Of a stretch of 64,000 nucleotides of DNA, positions 44,800 to 55,807 are shown in pieces. Within the stretch, counting starts at the first letter, position 1, and each line of letters opens with the position of its first letter. The notes under the pieces were generated by a model. The model saw nothing but the letters and a program-made list of their open reading frames with translations. It did not search any database and had not been told where the DNA came from. The stretch spans positions 213,501 through 277,500 of the forward strand of contig NC_084590.1 of assembly GCF_033807715.1 (NCBI RefSeq), written 5' to 3'. The DNA is from Cololabis saira. Its lineage: Eukaryota > Chordata > Actinopteri > Beloniformes > Belonidae. The position numbers and the translations under genes are program-made.

Positions 44800-45156
44800 G
44801 CCGCGCTTTTTTTTTGCTGAACTCCCAATGTAGGTTGTTTTTTTTATATGTTTTATCAATATTGCACATATTTTATTTCTGTTTTGAAATTGGTGGGAGT
44901 CACTTCTCGCTTTGTTCTTCTGCCATTGGTTACTCTGTTTCCGAGTTGTTCCTATTTTGCTGTGAACAACCGTTTTTCAAAATGACACTGCTGTCTCCAC
45001 TGTTCTTGTTCTTTATGGGGACTATGGGTGTACTTGTTCAGGGTTTTGGGGGGGAGGGTGTTTTAACTCAGCTCACTTTTATTTATTTTTATTTTTTTAT
45101 TTTTTTTTATTTTTATTTTTTTCATTCTATTATATATATATTTTTTATGTTCTTAA

Positions 45157-48100
45157 ATGAATAATAACACCATAAGTTCTGATATTGCTGGGCCACGCAC
45201 ATCTCTTCGTTTCATTAGTTGGAACATCAAGGGCATGGGACATCCAGTAAAAAGGTCAAAGGTATTTACACACTTGAAAAAGTTAAAGCCCTCTTTAGTT
45301 TTCTTACAAGAGACTCATCTTCAGACTAAAGACCATCATAGGTTGCAGCGCCCATGGGTGAGTCAATTTTTTCACTCAGAGTTCAACTCCAAATCCAGAG
45401 GAGTCGCTATTCTAATCAGTAAGAAAGTTCAGTTTTCACCCACCAATGTCATAGCTGATAAGAATGGCAGGTATGTCATAGTTGCAGGGTTGTTAATGCA
45501 TAAAAAAGTCTTATTAGTCAACGTATATGCCCCAAACTTTGATGATGCTGGTTTTGCCAATAGCCTGCTGAGTAAAATACACATTTGTTAATTTTTGGAG
45601 GCGACTTGAATTGTGTCTTCGATCCAGCGTTAGATCGTTCCAATCCTCGTAGTCTGAATATATCTTCCATGTCTCAAGCATTCTCTGATTTTATGAATCG
45701 TAATGGTTTGGTTGACCCCTGGAGATCCCGCAATCCATCTGTACAAAAATTTTCTTTTTTCTCTAAGGTACACCATTCTTACTCCAGGATTGATCATTTT
45801 TTCATAGATCAGTCTTTAAATTCCTGTGTAGTTTCCTCTGACTACTTGAGTATAATTATATCGGATCATGCACCACTACTGTTAGATGTTCTGATAGGTT
45901 TTCACAAATGCAGTCCACCTCTATGGAGGTTCAATTCTCTTCTATTGGCGGAAAAGGAATTCTGTGATTTTATCTCTCACTCAATCGATGAATTTTTATT
46001 GTGTAATAAAAATGAATCTACTTCATATTCTTTACTATGGGAAACACTTAAATCCTACCTAAGAGGTCAGATCATATATTACTCCTCATTTTCGAATAAG
46101 AGACGCAATGCGAGGTTGGCCGAACTGTCTACTGCCATTGGTAATTTAGATCAAAGATATGCTTTAAACCCTACTCCTGAGCTGTATAAACAGCGGATTG
46201 ATTTACAATTAGAATTTGATTTAATTTCAACCAAAGAAGCGGAAAGGTTGTTATTACATAGTCGGGCTTCATATTATGAATACGGTGACAAAGCTAGCCG
46301 CCTATTGGCACATCAACTAAAACGTCAGGCAAGTTCTCGGTTCATAAATGGGATACAAAAGACCCGAAGTTTCATTGCAACAGACCCCAAAGAAATCAAT
46401 TCTATATTTAAATCATTTTATTCCTCTTTATATACATCAGAATTTCCTACTGACTCAAAAAAATGAATGAATTTCTTCATGGTCTTAATGGCCCTGTTAT
46501 TGGTTCGGAGGTGGCCGGTGGCTTGGACTCTCCACTTAGCCTCACTGAAGTAACAAACTCTATCAAAGCAATGCAATCAAATAAAGCTCCGGGGCCTGAT
46601 GGGTTTCCCATCGAGTTTTACAGAAAATTTATTGAAAAATTGGCTCCTTTACTTTTGGCAATGTTTAATGAATCATTAGAACGAGGTACTTTACCACTGA
46701 CTCTGACACAGGCTACTATAGTTTTGCTTCATAAAAAGGATAAAGATCCGACATTATGTGGTTCTTACAGACCGTTGTCTTTGTTGAATGCTGATGTAAA
46801 AGTGTTAGCCAAGGTAATTGCTACTCGTTTGGAGAGGGTTCTACCATTGTCATATCTGAAGAGCAAAATGGCTTTATTAAGGGACGTCAATTATTTTTCA
46901 ATACACGCACTCTTTTCAATATAATCTATTCCAAGCAATGCTCTCATGTTCCCGAAATCGTAGTATCCCTGGATGCCGAAAAAGCATTTGATAGGGTGGA
47001 GTGGGAGTACTTGTTTGCTGTTTTGAAAAAGTTTGGATTTAATGATACATTTATTTCCTGGATCCGCCTCTTATACTCATCCCCAAAAGCCAGTGTCCAC
47101 ACAAATGATATCTTCTCTGACTATTTTCCCCTTGGCCGTGGTACCAGGCAAGGGTGTCCATTATCGCCGTTGCTCTTTGCAATTGCAATTGAGCCCCTGT
47201 CTATCGCTTTGCGCTCTTCCCCTTCATTCACTGGGATCATCCGAAATGGAACTGTACATAAATTATCCCTATATGCAGATGATTTGTTGCTTTATGTGTC
47301 GGATCCATTGAGTTCGGTCCCTAATGTCCAGAATATTTTAAGTAATTTCAGCTCTTTTTCTGGTTATAAACTGAATTTGGATAAAAGTGAGCGCTTTCCC
47401 ATAAATTCAGCTGCATGTAATCTCCAACAGTCTGATTTACCTTTTACACTTAAGTTAAATGGATTTAAGTATCTTGGTATAAATGTAACACGCTCATTAT
47501 CTGGCCTAGCATCCGCTAATTTCTCCCCCCTCATTGCAAAAGTTACTTCTGATTTGCAGCAATGGCGTAATCTTCCTCTTTCCCTCTTGGGTAGGATTAA
47601 TGCCGTTAAGATGAATATTTTACCCAAATTCCTTTACTTATTTCAGTCAATTCCTCTTTTTCTGCCAAAATCTTTCTTTGATTCATTGAACAAAATTATT
47701 AGCGGTTTTATCTGGGATGGGAAACCGCCTAGACTTCGTAAGTCTTTGCTGCAGAGATGCAGACTCAGCGGGGGACTTGCTCTGCCCAATTTTCAGTTTT
47801 ATTATTGGGCAGCTAATATACAAAATATCTGCTACTGGTTAAAATCATTTAGCTCCGCCTGGTGCAGAATGGAATTGCTATCTTGCAGGGGGTCTTCTAT
47901 TCCTGCTCTTATTTTTTCCTCGTTGCCTGCAAAACCTGCACTATACAGATAATCAAGTGGTCCTCAACACGGTTAGTCTGGTTTCAATTTAGACGTTGTC
48001 ACAATTTTTTGATTGCCTCTGCTTCAGGCCCTGTGGCCAAGAATCATCTGTTTCCACCCTCTATTTTAGATTCTGGGTTTTCAATTTGGCAAGACAAGGG

Positions 48101-48954
48101 CATCAATCAAATTAGAGATCTATACACTTCCGGACAGTTTGACAGCTTTACCAATCTATCTTCAAATTATGAGTTACCAAGGTCCCATTTATTTCGTTAT
48201 TTTCAAATTCGGAATTTTGTTTCTAAATCATTTCCTGATTTCCCCACTGTACCTTCAGTACAGACCTGGGAGAGTGTTATTTCATACAGTCCGCACAAAA
48301 AGGGGCTTATATCTAATATCTATAATTTTATATTAACACTAAACAACGATTCCAGTGACAAGATTAGAAATTCATGGGAGAGAGTTGGGAATACAAATTG
48401 ATCAGGAGACCTGGGACAAAGCTCTGAGCCGTGTTAGGACATCATCTTCCTGTTCCCGCCTCAGCTTGATTCAGTTTAAAGTAGTTTTCAGGGCTCATTA
48501 CTCTAAAGCTCGTCTTGCTAGTATTTACCCTGGAGTTCCCGATATCTGTGATAAATGTAAGTGCTCTCCTTGTCACCTTGGCCACATGTTTTATCATTGT
48601 CCTTGCTTATATGATTTTTGGTTGAATTATTTTAAGACTATCTCTATGGTCTTTAAAATTAATCTGAAGCCCTCTCCTCTCATCGCCATATTTGGGATTC
48701 CGGATTCCTCACTGAATTTAAACTCAGCCCAGAGAGATGTTGTTGCCTTTACGTCTTTGATAGCAAGGCGTACATTATTGTTACATTGGAAATCTGCTGT
48801 AAGTCCCTCAATTTCTATGTGGTTTAAGGATATGATGTCTTTTCTGAAACTTGAAAAAATCAGGTACTCCAGTCGTGGTAGTACTGAAAAGTTCTATCAA
48901 AGATGGCAACATTTCATATCCCATGTCTCAAACTTAAAAGTGTTACCCACTTAG
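45157..48954 (+). pseudogene. LINE ORF2: endonuclease, reverse transcriptase, Cys/His end
   Basis: The APE-type endonuclease starts with RFISWNIKGM (Asn), VFLQETHLQ (Glu), then after a frameshift near 45580 GGDLNCVFDP (Asp/Asn), YSRIDHFF and SDHAPLLL (Asp-His). The RT follows a frameshift near 46460: NKAPGPDGFPIEFYR, ATIVLLHKKDKDP, SYRPLSLLNADVKVL; after another near 46850 NGFIKGRQLFFN, VSLDAEKAFDRVEW, GTRQGCPLSPLLFA and LYADDLLLYV (catalytic YADD at about 47270). Two more frameshifts (about 47945 and 48390) precede the end, where CDKCKCSPCHLGHMFYHCPC is the terminal Cys/His motif. Total length fits a full ORF2 of about 1260 residues. Confidence 0.88.
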
Positions 48955-49462
48955 AGGTGCCTGTATAGTGCTTGGCACTCATTCAGGTGTTTTCATATAC
49001 TTTTTATTTCCTTTTTGCAATTTTATTTATGCGTGTGTGTGTATTTGCATTATGGTGTTTAGAGTAATAGTTTAGTGAGCTGTTTTTATTTATTTATTTA
49101 TTTTTTTTATTTTATATATATATATTTTTTATTTATCTATTTATTTTCTTTTTATTTATTTATTCTCTATTCTTTTTTTTTCTTTTTCGTAATTAATTCT
49201 TATCCTGCTATAATTTTATATCCATTTATTTTATTTTTTTTTTATTTTTATGTTTCTATGTTGGAGGCGTTAAAAAAAAGGGGAAAAAAATCTTTGACTT
49301 GTGATTTTCTTTTAGTGATACTTGGTACACTACGGTCACTGAATGTAGTGATCTTTCTATTGTTTTGTTTTTTTTTTCTCTTCGAAATAGTTATGAAGAT
49401 GTATGTACCAGTGTTACTTTGGCTATTGATCTCAATAAAAAAATTTATAAAAAAAAAAAAAA

Positions 49463-51955
49463 GTCAACCTGGAGATCCGCCCGCAGCAACGCAAACAGGC
49501 TTCCAGCATGAAGCTTGACTGTGGTGCCCTTAAATCCCACACAGCCATTGACCATCTGAGAGACCGACTTGCTGCCAAGCTGTACAACATCCCAGAAAGC
49601 CCTGCCATCGAGGATGCTAATGCTGCCTGGAACACACTGTGCTCCTCCATCTACCATGCTGCCGAAGAATCAATGGGATTCACGAAAAAACGTCACCAAG
49701 ATTGGTTCGACGAAAATGCACCTGGCATTCATGACCTTCTCAAGGCAAAACGCGAGGCACATACCAGCGCCCTAGCCAACCCTCAATCGGCAGCCCTTAG
49801 GAAAAAACTGTCCATTGTCAAAGCGGAAGTTCAAAGAGCCCTCCGGCAGATGGAAAATGACTGGTGGGTCAAGAAAGCGGAGGAAATTCAATCCTTCGCA
49901 GATGTCAACAACACGCACGGCTTCTATGATGCCATTAAAACCATCTATGGCCCCCAGAGAAGAAGCATCGCACCAGTCAGATCTGCAGATGGCACCACGC
50001 TCATAAAGGATCAGCAACATATACTAAAACGTTGGGCAGAGCACTTCAGCACTGTACTAAATCAGAGCAACCCCACAGACACGTCCATCCTGGATGAACT
50101 CCCCAGCTTCCCCTCAGTTCACCAACTTGATGAAGTTCCCCAATTTCAGGAAGTTAAGAAAGCAATTAAATGCCTTAAAAACAATAAAAGCGCAGGTTCA
50201 GACTCCATCCCTGCTGAAGTCTTCAATTGTGGAGGTTACCTCCTCACACGCCGGCTACACCAACTCATCTCTGCCATCTGGACAACTCAGACTGTCCAAC
50301 AAGACTGGAAAGATGCCACCATTATCACCATCTACAAAAAGAAAGGCGATAAGTCCTCCTGCGACAATAGCAGAGGTGTCTCACTCCTGTCAGTTGCAGG
50401 CAAAATCCTGGCAAGGATCATGTTTTCCCGCCTGGCTATGCACATATCAGAGAACATCTTGCCAGAAACCCAATGTGGATTTCGTAAGGACCGTAGCACA
50501 ACAGACATGATTTTTACTGCCAGGCAAATACAGGAGAAGTCCAGAGAACACAAGCAAGATCTGTACATGGCTTTCATTGATCTGTCGAAGGCTTTCGACA
50601 CAGTAGTTCGAAAGCTACTCTGGGGCATACTCAGCCGGTTTGGGGTCCCATCCAATTTCCTCTCCATCCTCCAACAGTTCCATGATGGCATGCAAGCCAG
50701 GGTTCGAATTGGTGGACAACTGTCCGACCCCTTCGATGTCAAGATTGGAGTAAAACAAGGATGCGTCTTAGCCCCCGTTATCTTCAATATATTCCTCACA
50801 GCAGTCACACTCATCTCCCATAAACATCTGAGGAACACGGATGGAGTCAGCATTAGTTAACGCCTGGATGGAAACCTATTCAATATCCGGCGCCTCCAGG
50901 CATCCACCAGGACTACTGCCCTCCAAGTCTGTGAACTCCAGTATGCTGATGACTGCACACTGGTTGCTCACTCCCCCGAGTCCCTTCAGCATGCCCTCAA
51001 TGTGGTAGCTGCCACCTACAGAGCTGTCGGTCTTCAGGTCAACATCAAGAAGACGCAAATAGTCCATCAACCAAGTTCCACACACACTCCCACACCTTCT
51101 TCTACATTGACAACACCCCTCTGGAAAAGGTACCACACTTCAAGTATCTTGGCAGCATCCTCTCAGACAGTTGTAATGTTGATGCCGACATCCAAGCTTG
51201 CATCAACCTTGCCTCTGCCGCGTTTGGTCGCCTACGGTCACGGGTCTTCACCAACAAGAACCTGAAGGCATCAACCAAGGCAGCAGTGTACCAGGCAGTA
51301 TGTGTGTCCACACTACTGTATGGCTCTGAAGCTTGGACACCATACAGACGACACATAAGATCTATGGAGGCCTTTCACATCCGCTGTCTGCGAAGGATCC
51401 TGGGCATCACATGGGAACATCACATGACCTTTGCAGAGATTTACGAGCGCACCAACTCATCCAGCATAGAGGTAATTCTGGCTCGCAGACAGCTCCGCTG
51501 GCTAGGTCATGTGATCCGCATGCCTGCAGCCCGCCTACCTCGACAGGTCCTCTATGGTCAACTTCAATCCGGCCTGAGGTCTGCAGGAGGGCAACAAAAG
51601 CGCTACAAGGACCACATGAAGGCACTGCTCAAGAACTGCAACATAGCACCAACCAACCTGGAAAAGACAGCAGCAGACCGAGACATCTGGCGATCCTCCT
51701 GCCTCTCAGGTGTCTCCCACCTGGAGGAGAAGTCATCCCTAACACGTGCGGAAAAACGCAGGCAGCGGCATGAGCGCGCTGCAAGGACTGCTCTACCAGG
51801 TTCAACACACACCTGCCCCTTGTGTGGAAAAGTGTGCGGATCAGCAATTGGTCTGCACAGCCACAAGAGGTGGCATGAGCGCACCAAGCGCTGAACCCCC
51901 CCCGCCCCCCCCTGGGAGATATGAAGTCATCATCGACAACGATGGACTGCCATAA
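49463..51955 (+). pseudogene. LINE with RT and C-terminal C2H2 finger
   Basis: The frame opens directly after the A tail of the previous LINE (VNLEIRPQQRKQASS) and stays open to 50860: KKRHQDWFDEN, LKNNKSAGSDSIPAEVF, DATIITIYKKKGDKSSC, NSRGVSLLSVAGKILARIM, ETQCGFRKDRSTTDMIF, MAFIDLSKAFDTV (catalytic Asp) and GVKQGCVLAPVIFNIFL. One in-frame stop follows, then LQYADDCTLVAH (YADD). After a frameshift near 51105 come FKYLGSILSD, LLYGSEAWTPYRRH and RRILGITWEHH, and the protein ends at 51894 with CPLCGKVCGSAIGLHSHKRW plus His, a classical C2H2 finger. The endonuclease is missing. The clade is uncertain. The 3' end carries AAGC/AAGT repeats near 51950. Confidence 0.8.
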
Positions 51956-51967
51956 GCAAGCAAGTAA

Positions 51968-52050
51968 GTATATGATCATGCGTGTGTGTGTGTGTATGTA
52001 TATGTTTGTGTGGCTGTGTATGTTTGTGTATATGTATGTGACTGAGTGGC

Positions 52051-52139
<89 letters not shown>

Positions 52140-52700
52140 AACCAAACAAAGCTCAACCTGAAGTGTATCTATAGTGGGGGAGGAGGGGGAGCAACCCTGC
52201 CACCCGCGAGACCAGAGGCTGACACGGAAGAACCCGGAACCCAGGCCACCAGCAACCCCACAGAGGGGAGAAGTAAGAGGGAGGCAACCCACCGCCTGCG
52301 AGCCCCCCGGACCGCGACCCAGGCAATCCCCGGCCACCCGGTCCGGGCCGGACACGTGGCCAGGAGGCCCTCACCCTCCAGGCCAACGACCCCCACCCGG
52401 CAGGGGGCCAGCCTGCCCGGAGAGACAGAGCCGCCCCGGCCGCCGACACGGGCAGGCGCACCCGCCCCCACGAAAGTGGCCCTCCAAGACCAGAGGGGCG
52501 CCCCGCCGCAGAGGCAGCGGGGGGACCGGAGACGGGCCCCGAGAGAGGGAACGCCCCAACAGGGCGACACCCGCGCAGGCCCGACAACGGAGGGCCCCAG
52601 ACCCAGGCATCCCATTCATTCATCCATTCACCTATCCGATACCTATACTAATAATAAGATATACTATACATAATAATAATACTAATAATACTAATAATAA
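51968..52700 (-). mobile_element. GC-rich 3' UTR of a Tx1/L1-type LINE, distal part
   Basis: This matches 14030-14790: the AAT tract, a G-rich region (minus strand), GAGCTTTGTTTGGTTTATTA and the (CA)n tract. It lacks a short piece of the GC-rich part present in the other copy. It is probably the continuation of the L1 3' UTR at 55353-55805, split by the modular repeat. Its A tail is missing where the neighbouring LINE's 3' end abuts. Confidence 0.75.
52054..52135. repeat. (TG)n microsatellite
   Basis: About 40 TG units, at the same place in the L1 3' UTR as the tract of about 22 units at 14100. Confidence 0.92.
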
Positions 52701-52702
52701 TA

Positions 52703-55352
52703 ATTAAAGCTGCAAGCAGCGATGAACGGGCCCTCGCACTCACGGCCACCGCCCCCCATAAGCATATCAGAAATGACACCACCCATGACTTCCTATATCA
52801 AACCATTCAAAAGTTATAGCAGAAAAAAGGGACAACCAATCAGAAGAAGGGGCGGGGCTAATTCAGGCCAATGAAGGTCAAGGAGTCCATACAGAGTCTG
52901 ATGACACCACCCACGACTCTCTATGTCAAACCATTCAAAAGTTATAGCAGAAAATCGGACAACCTATCAGAAGAAGGGGCGGGGCTAATTTTCACCAATT
53001 ATGGTAAAGGACTCAATACAGAGTCCCATGACACCACCCACAACTATCTTGGATGTCAAATTTGGCTCCTTTTGGGGAACTATCAAATATGGACCAATCA
53101 GATGAATGGGCGGTGCGCTTGTTGGCGTCTAGCGTCGCCACGGTAACACTTTTGAAAGAGAAAAGTAATGCGTGTAGTCACAAGATGGAGATGCACATTT
53201 TGATGTATAACACATCTGGTTCCACGATACGGTTCGGGCTGAATTAACTGCCGAAGGAATGGCATAAATTTCGCCAAAATGACATGATTAATTCAAAATG
53301 GCCGACATCCTGTTCGGTTTCGGCCATGGCGCCAAGAGACTTTTCTTTAAGTTGGGCCATGGTACAGGTGTGTACCGATTTTCGTGCATGTACGTCAAAC
53401 TGTATCGTGGGGCTTGAGGCACAAAGTTTTCAAGGGGGCGCTGTTGAGCCATTTTGCCACGCCCATTAATGTAAACCATTAAATATAAGATTTTTTGCCA
53501 GGCCTGGCTTGCGTGTAAAATTTGGTGACTTTTTGGGTACGTTTAGGGGGGCAAAAAGGCCTTCCTTTTGTCAGAAGAAAAAAAAAATAATAACAATTAA
53601 AGCTGCAAGCAGCGATGAACGGGCCCTCGCACTCACGTCCACCGCCCCACATAAGCATATCAGAAAAGACACCACCCACGACTCTCTATGTCAAACCATT
53701 CAAAAGTTATAGCAGAAAAAAGGAACAACCAATCAGAAGAAGGGGCAGGGCTAATTCAGGCCAATGAAGGTCAAGGACTCCATACAGAGTCTGATGACAC
53801 CACCCACGACTTTCTATTTCAAACCATTCAAAAGTTATGGCAGAAAATCGGGACAACCAATCAGAAGAAGGGGCGGGGCTAATTCAGGCCAATGAAGGTC
53901 AAGGACTCAATACCGAGTCCCATGACACCACCCACGACTCTTTATGTCAAACCATTCAAAAGTTATGGCAGAGAAAAGTATTCTAGGGGGCGCTGTTGAG
54001 CCGTTAGGCAACGCCCATTAATGCAAACCATGAAATATCAAATTTATCACCAGGCCTGGCTTGCATGCAAAATTTGGTGACTTTTGGAGAACTATCAAAT
54101 ATGGACCAATCAGATGAAGGGGACGAGCGCTTTTTCGCGTCTAGCGTCGCCACGGTAACACTTTTGAAAGAGAAAAGTAATGTGCGTCGTCGCAGGACAG
54201 AGACGCACATTTTGATGTAAAAAAAAAAGACAAAAATTACTGACAAAAATTTCAGCATACAGGCAGGCTCGAACTCCCGACCCCTGGCACCAAAGACCGC
54301 AATTTTCTGGCTGAGCTATGTCTCAGCTGTTCCTTTCACTTTGACTTACTGCCTTAGGAGAGAGCAACATAGCGATAAAATGTCTGGAATTTTTTTTTCC
54401 TACTTTTTTAAATATTTGTAATCAGAAGAAGAGGCGGGGCTAATTCAGGCCAATGAAGGTCAAGGACTCCATACAGAATCTGATGACACCAACCACGACT
54501 CTCTATGTCAAACCATTCCAAAGTTATAGCAGAAAATCGGGACAACCAATCAGAAGAAGGGGCGGGGCTAATCAAGGCCAACGAAGCTTAAGAACTCATT
54601 ACAGAGTCCCATGACACCACCCACGACTTCCTATGTCAAACCATTCAAAAGTTATGGCAGATAAAAGTATTCTAGGGGGCGCTGTTGAGCCGTTAGGCCA
54701 CGCCCATTAATGCAAACCATGAAATATCAAATTTATCGCCAAGTCTGGCTTGCATGCAAAATTTGGTGACTTTTGGAGAACTATCAAATATGGACCAATC
54801 ACATGAAGGGGGGGCGTGCCTTTTGGCGTCTAGCGTCGCCACGGTAACACTTTTGAAAGAGAAAAGTAATGCGTGGTGTCGCAGGATGTAGACGCACATT
54901 TTGATGTATAACACACCTGGGTGCACGTTACGGTTCGGGCTGAATTAACTACCGAAGGAATGGCATAAATTTCGCCAAAATGACACAATTTATTCAAAAT
55001 GGCCGACATCCTGTTCGGTTTTGGCCATGGCTCCAAGAGACTTTTCTTTAAGTTGTGCCACGATACAGGTGTGTAGCGATTTTCGTGCATGTACGTCAAA
55101 CCGTATTGTGGGGCTTGAGGCACAAAGTTTTCCGGGGGCGCTGTTGAGCCATTTTGCCACAGCCATTAATGCAAACCATGAAATATCATATTTATCGCCA
55201 AGCCTTGCTTGCGTGCCAAATTTGGTGCCTTTTGGGGAACTATCAAATATGGACCAATCAGATGAAGGGGGGGTGCGCTTGTGGGCGTCTAGCGTCGCCA
55301 CGGTAACACTTTTGAAAGAGAAAAGTAATGCGCGTAGTCGCAGGATGGAGAC
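52703..55352. repeat. Modular unclassified repeat block, 2.65 kb
   Basis: The block starts with ATTAAAGCTGCAAGCAGCGA; the same start recurs at 53596. Three modules are reused. Module P (about 115-130 bp, GACACCACCCACGACT to AAGGGGCGGGGCTAATT) occurs about eight times, at roughly 52777, 52903, 53029, 53669, 53796, 53927, 54484 and 54613. Module Q (GGCGCTGTTGAGCC through ATATGGACCAATCAGATGAA to GCGTCGCCACGGTAACACTT) occurs at about 53433, 53987, 54675 and 55134. Module R (CGGTTCGGGCTGAATTAACT to TGTGGGGCTTGAGGCACAAA) occurs at 53205 and 54905. No coding frame is conserved between copies and no inverted ends are seen. Similar GCTGCAAGCAGCGATGAACG repeats are common in fish, but I cannot place them in a known class. 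Confidence 0.7.
54258..54335 (-). other. tRNA-like sequence inside the modular repeat
   Basis: On the minus strand it reads GACATAGCTCAGCCAG (A-box-like) and, about 35 bases on, GGGAGTTCGAGCCTG (B-box-like), with GGTCTTTGGTGCC in the anticodon region. It looks like a degenerate tRNA or the head of a tRNA-derived SINE. Acceptor pairing is poor, so it is unlikely to be a working tRNA gene. Confidence 0.4.
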
Positions 55353-55805
55353 GGTAGACGGGGGCCGGCCCTCCGAGCCGGGCCAGGGCCCTACCGTACC
55401 TCCACGGACACCCCAAGGGTCACGGAGTCCCCACATCCGCAGGGGCACGCGGCGCCCGCCCAGCGACGGAGGACCAAGGCAGCAATGCCCCCCCAGCGCA
55501 GACAGCGACCCCCCACCCAGGCAGGGCCGGGCCCTCCGAGTGGGACCCCCACGTCCACGGCCCAGCCCCCCCCCCGGGAGACCCGGAGACGCCCTAGACA
55601 CAGCCCCCCGCCCGAGCCCCCCCAGCCACCCCCCCCACCGCCATGAGGTAACCCCCCCCCCATAGGCCCCCAAGACCCCACCGGCCAGGGACAGGACCCC
55701 ACCGCCCCACCCACCGCCCCCCAGGGGCCACCAGAGGCCCGCGCCCCAGACCCCCCAAGCCGACCCCCAACCCCAAGGGCTACGAGATCACCACCCCCCC
55801 GCCCC
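55353..55805 (-). mobile_element. GC-rich 3' UTR of a Tx1/L1-type LINE, proximal part
   Basis: It begins directly after the ORF2 stop at 55808 (minus strand) and matches 15441-15823 in the other copy. On the minus strand it is extremely G-rich with many runs of three or more G. At 55353 it meets the modular repeat. Confidence 0.8.
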
Positions 55806-55807
55806 CA

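Larger units (their letters stand above)
44464..49462 (+). mobile_element. Nearly complete Tx1/L1-type LINE
   Basis: It contains the end of ORF1, an AT-rich spacer, the complete length of ORF2, an AT-rich 3' UTR (48955-49450) and an A tail (49439-49462). The 5' UTR and start of ORF1 are missing. ORF2 is interrupted by about five single frameshifts but has few substitutions in key motifs. It lies between another LINE's A tail (44389) and a third LINE (49463). Confidence 0.85.

Noticed and set aside
54258..54335. A functional tRNA gene
   Set aside because: A- and B-box-like motifs are present but the acceptor stem does not pair well and the sequence sits in a repeat, so I list it only as tRNA-like.
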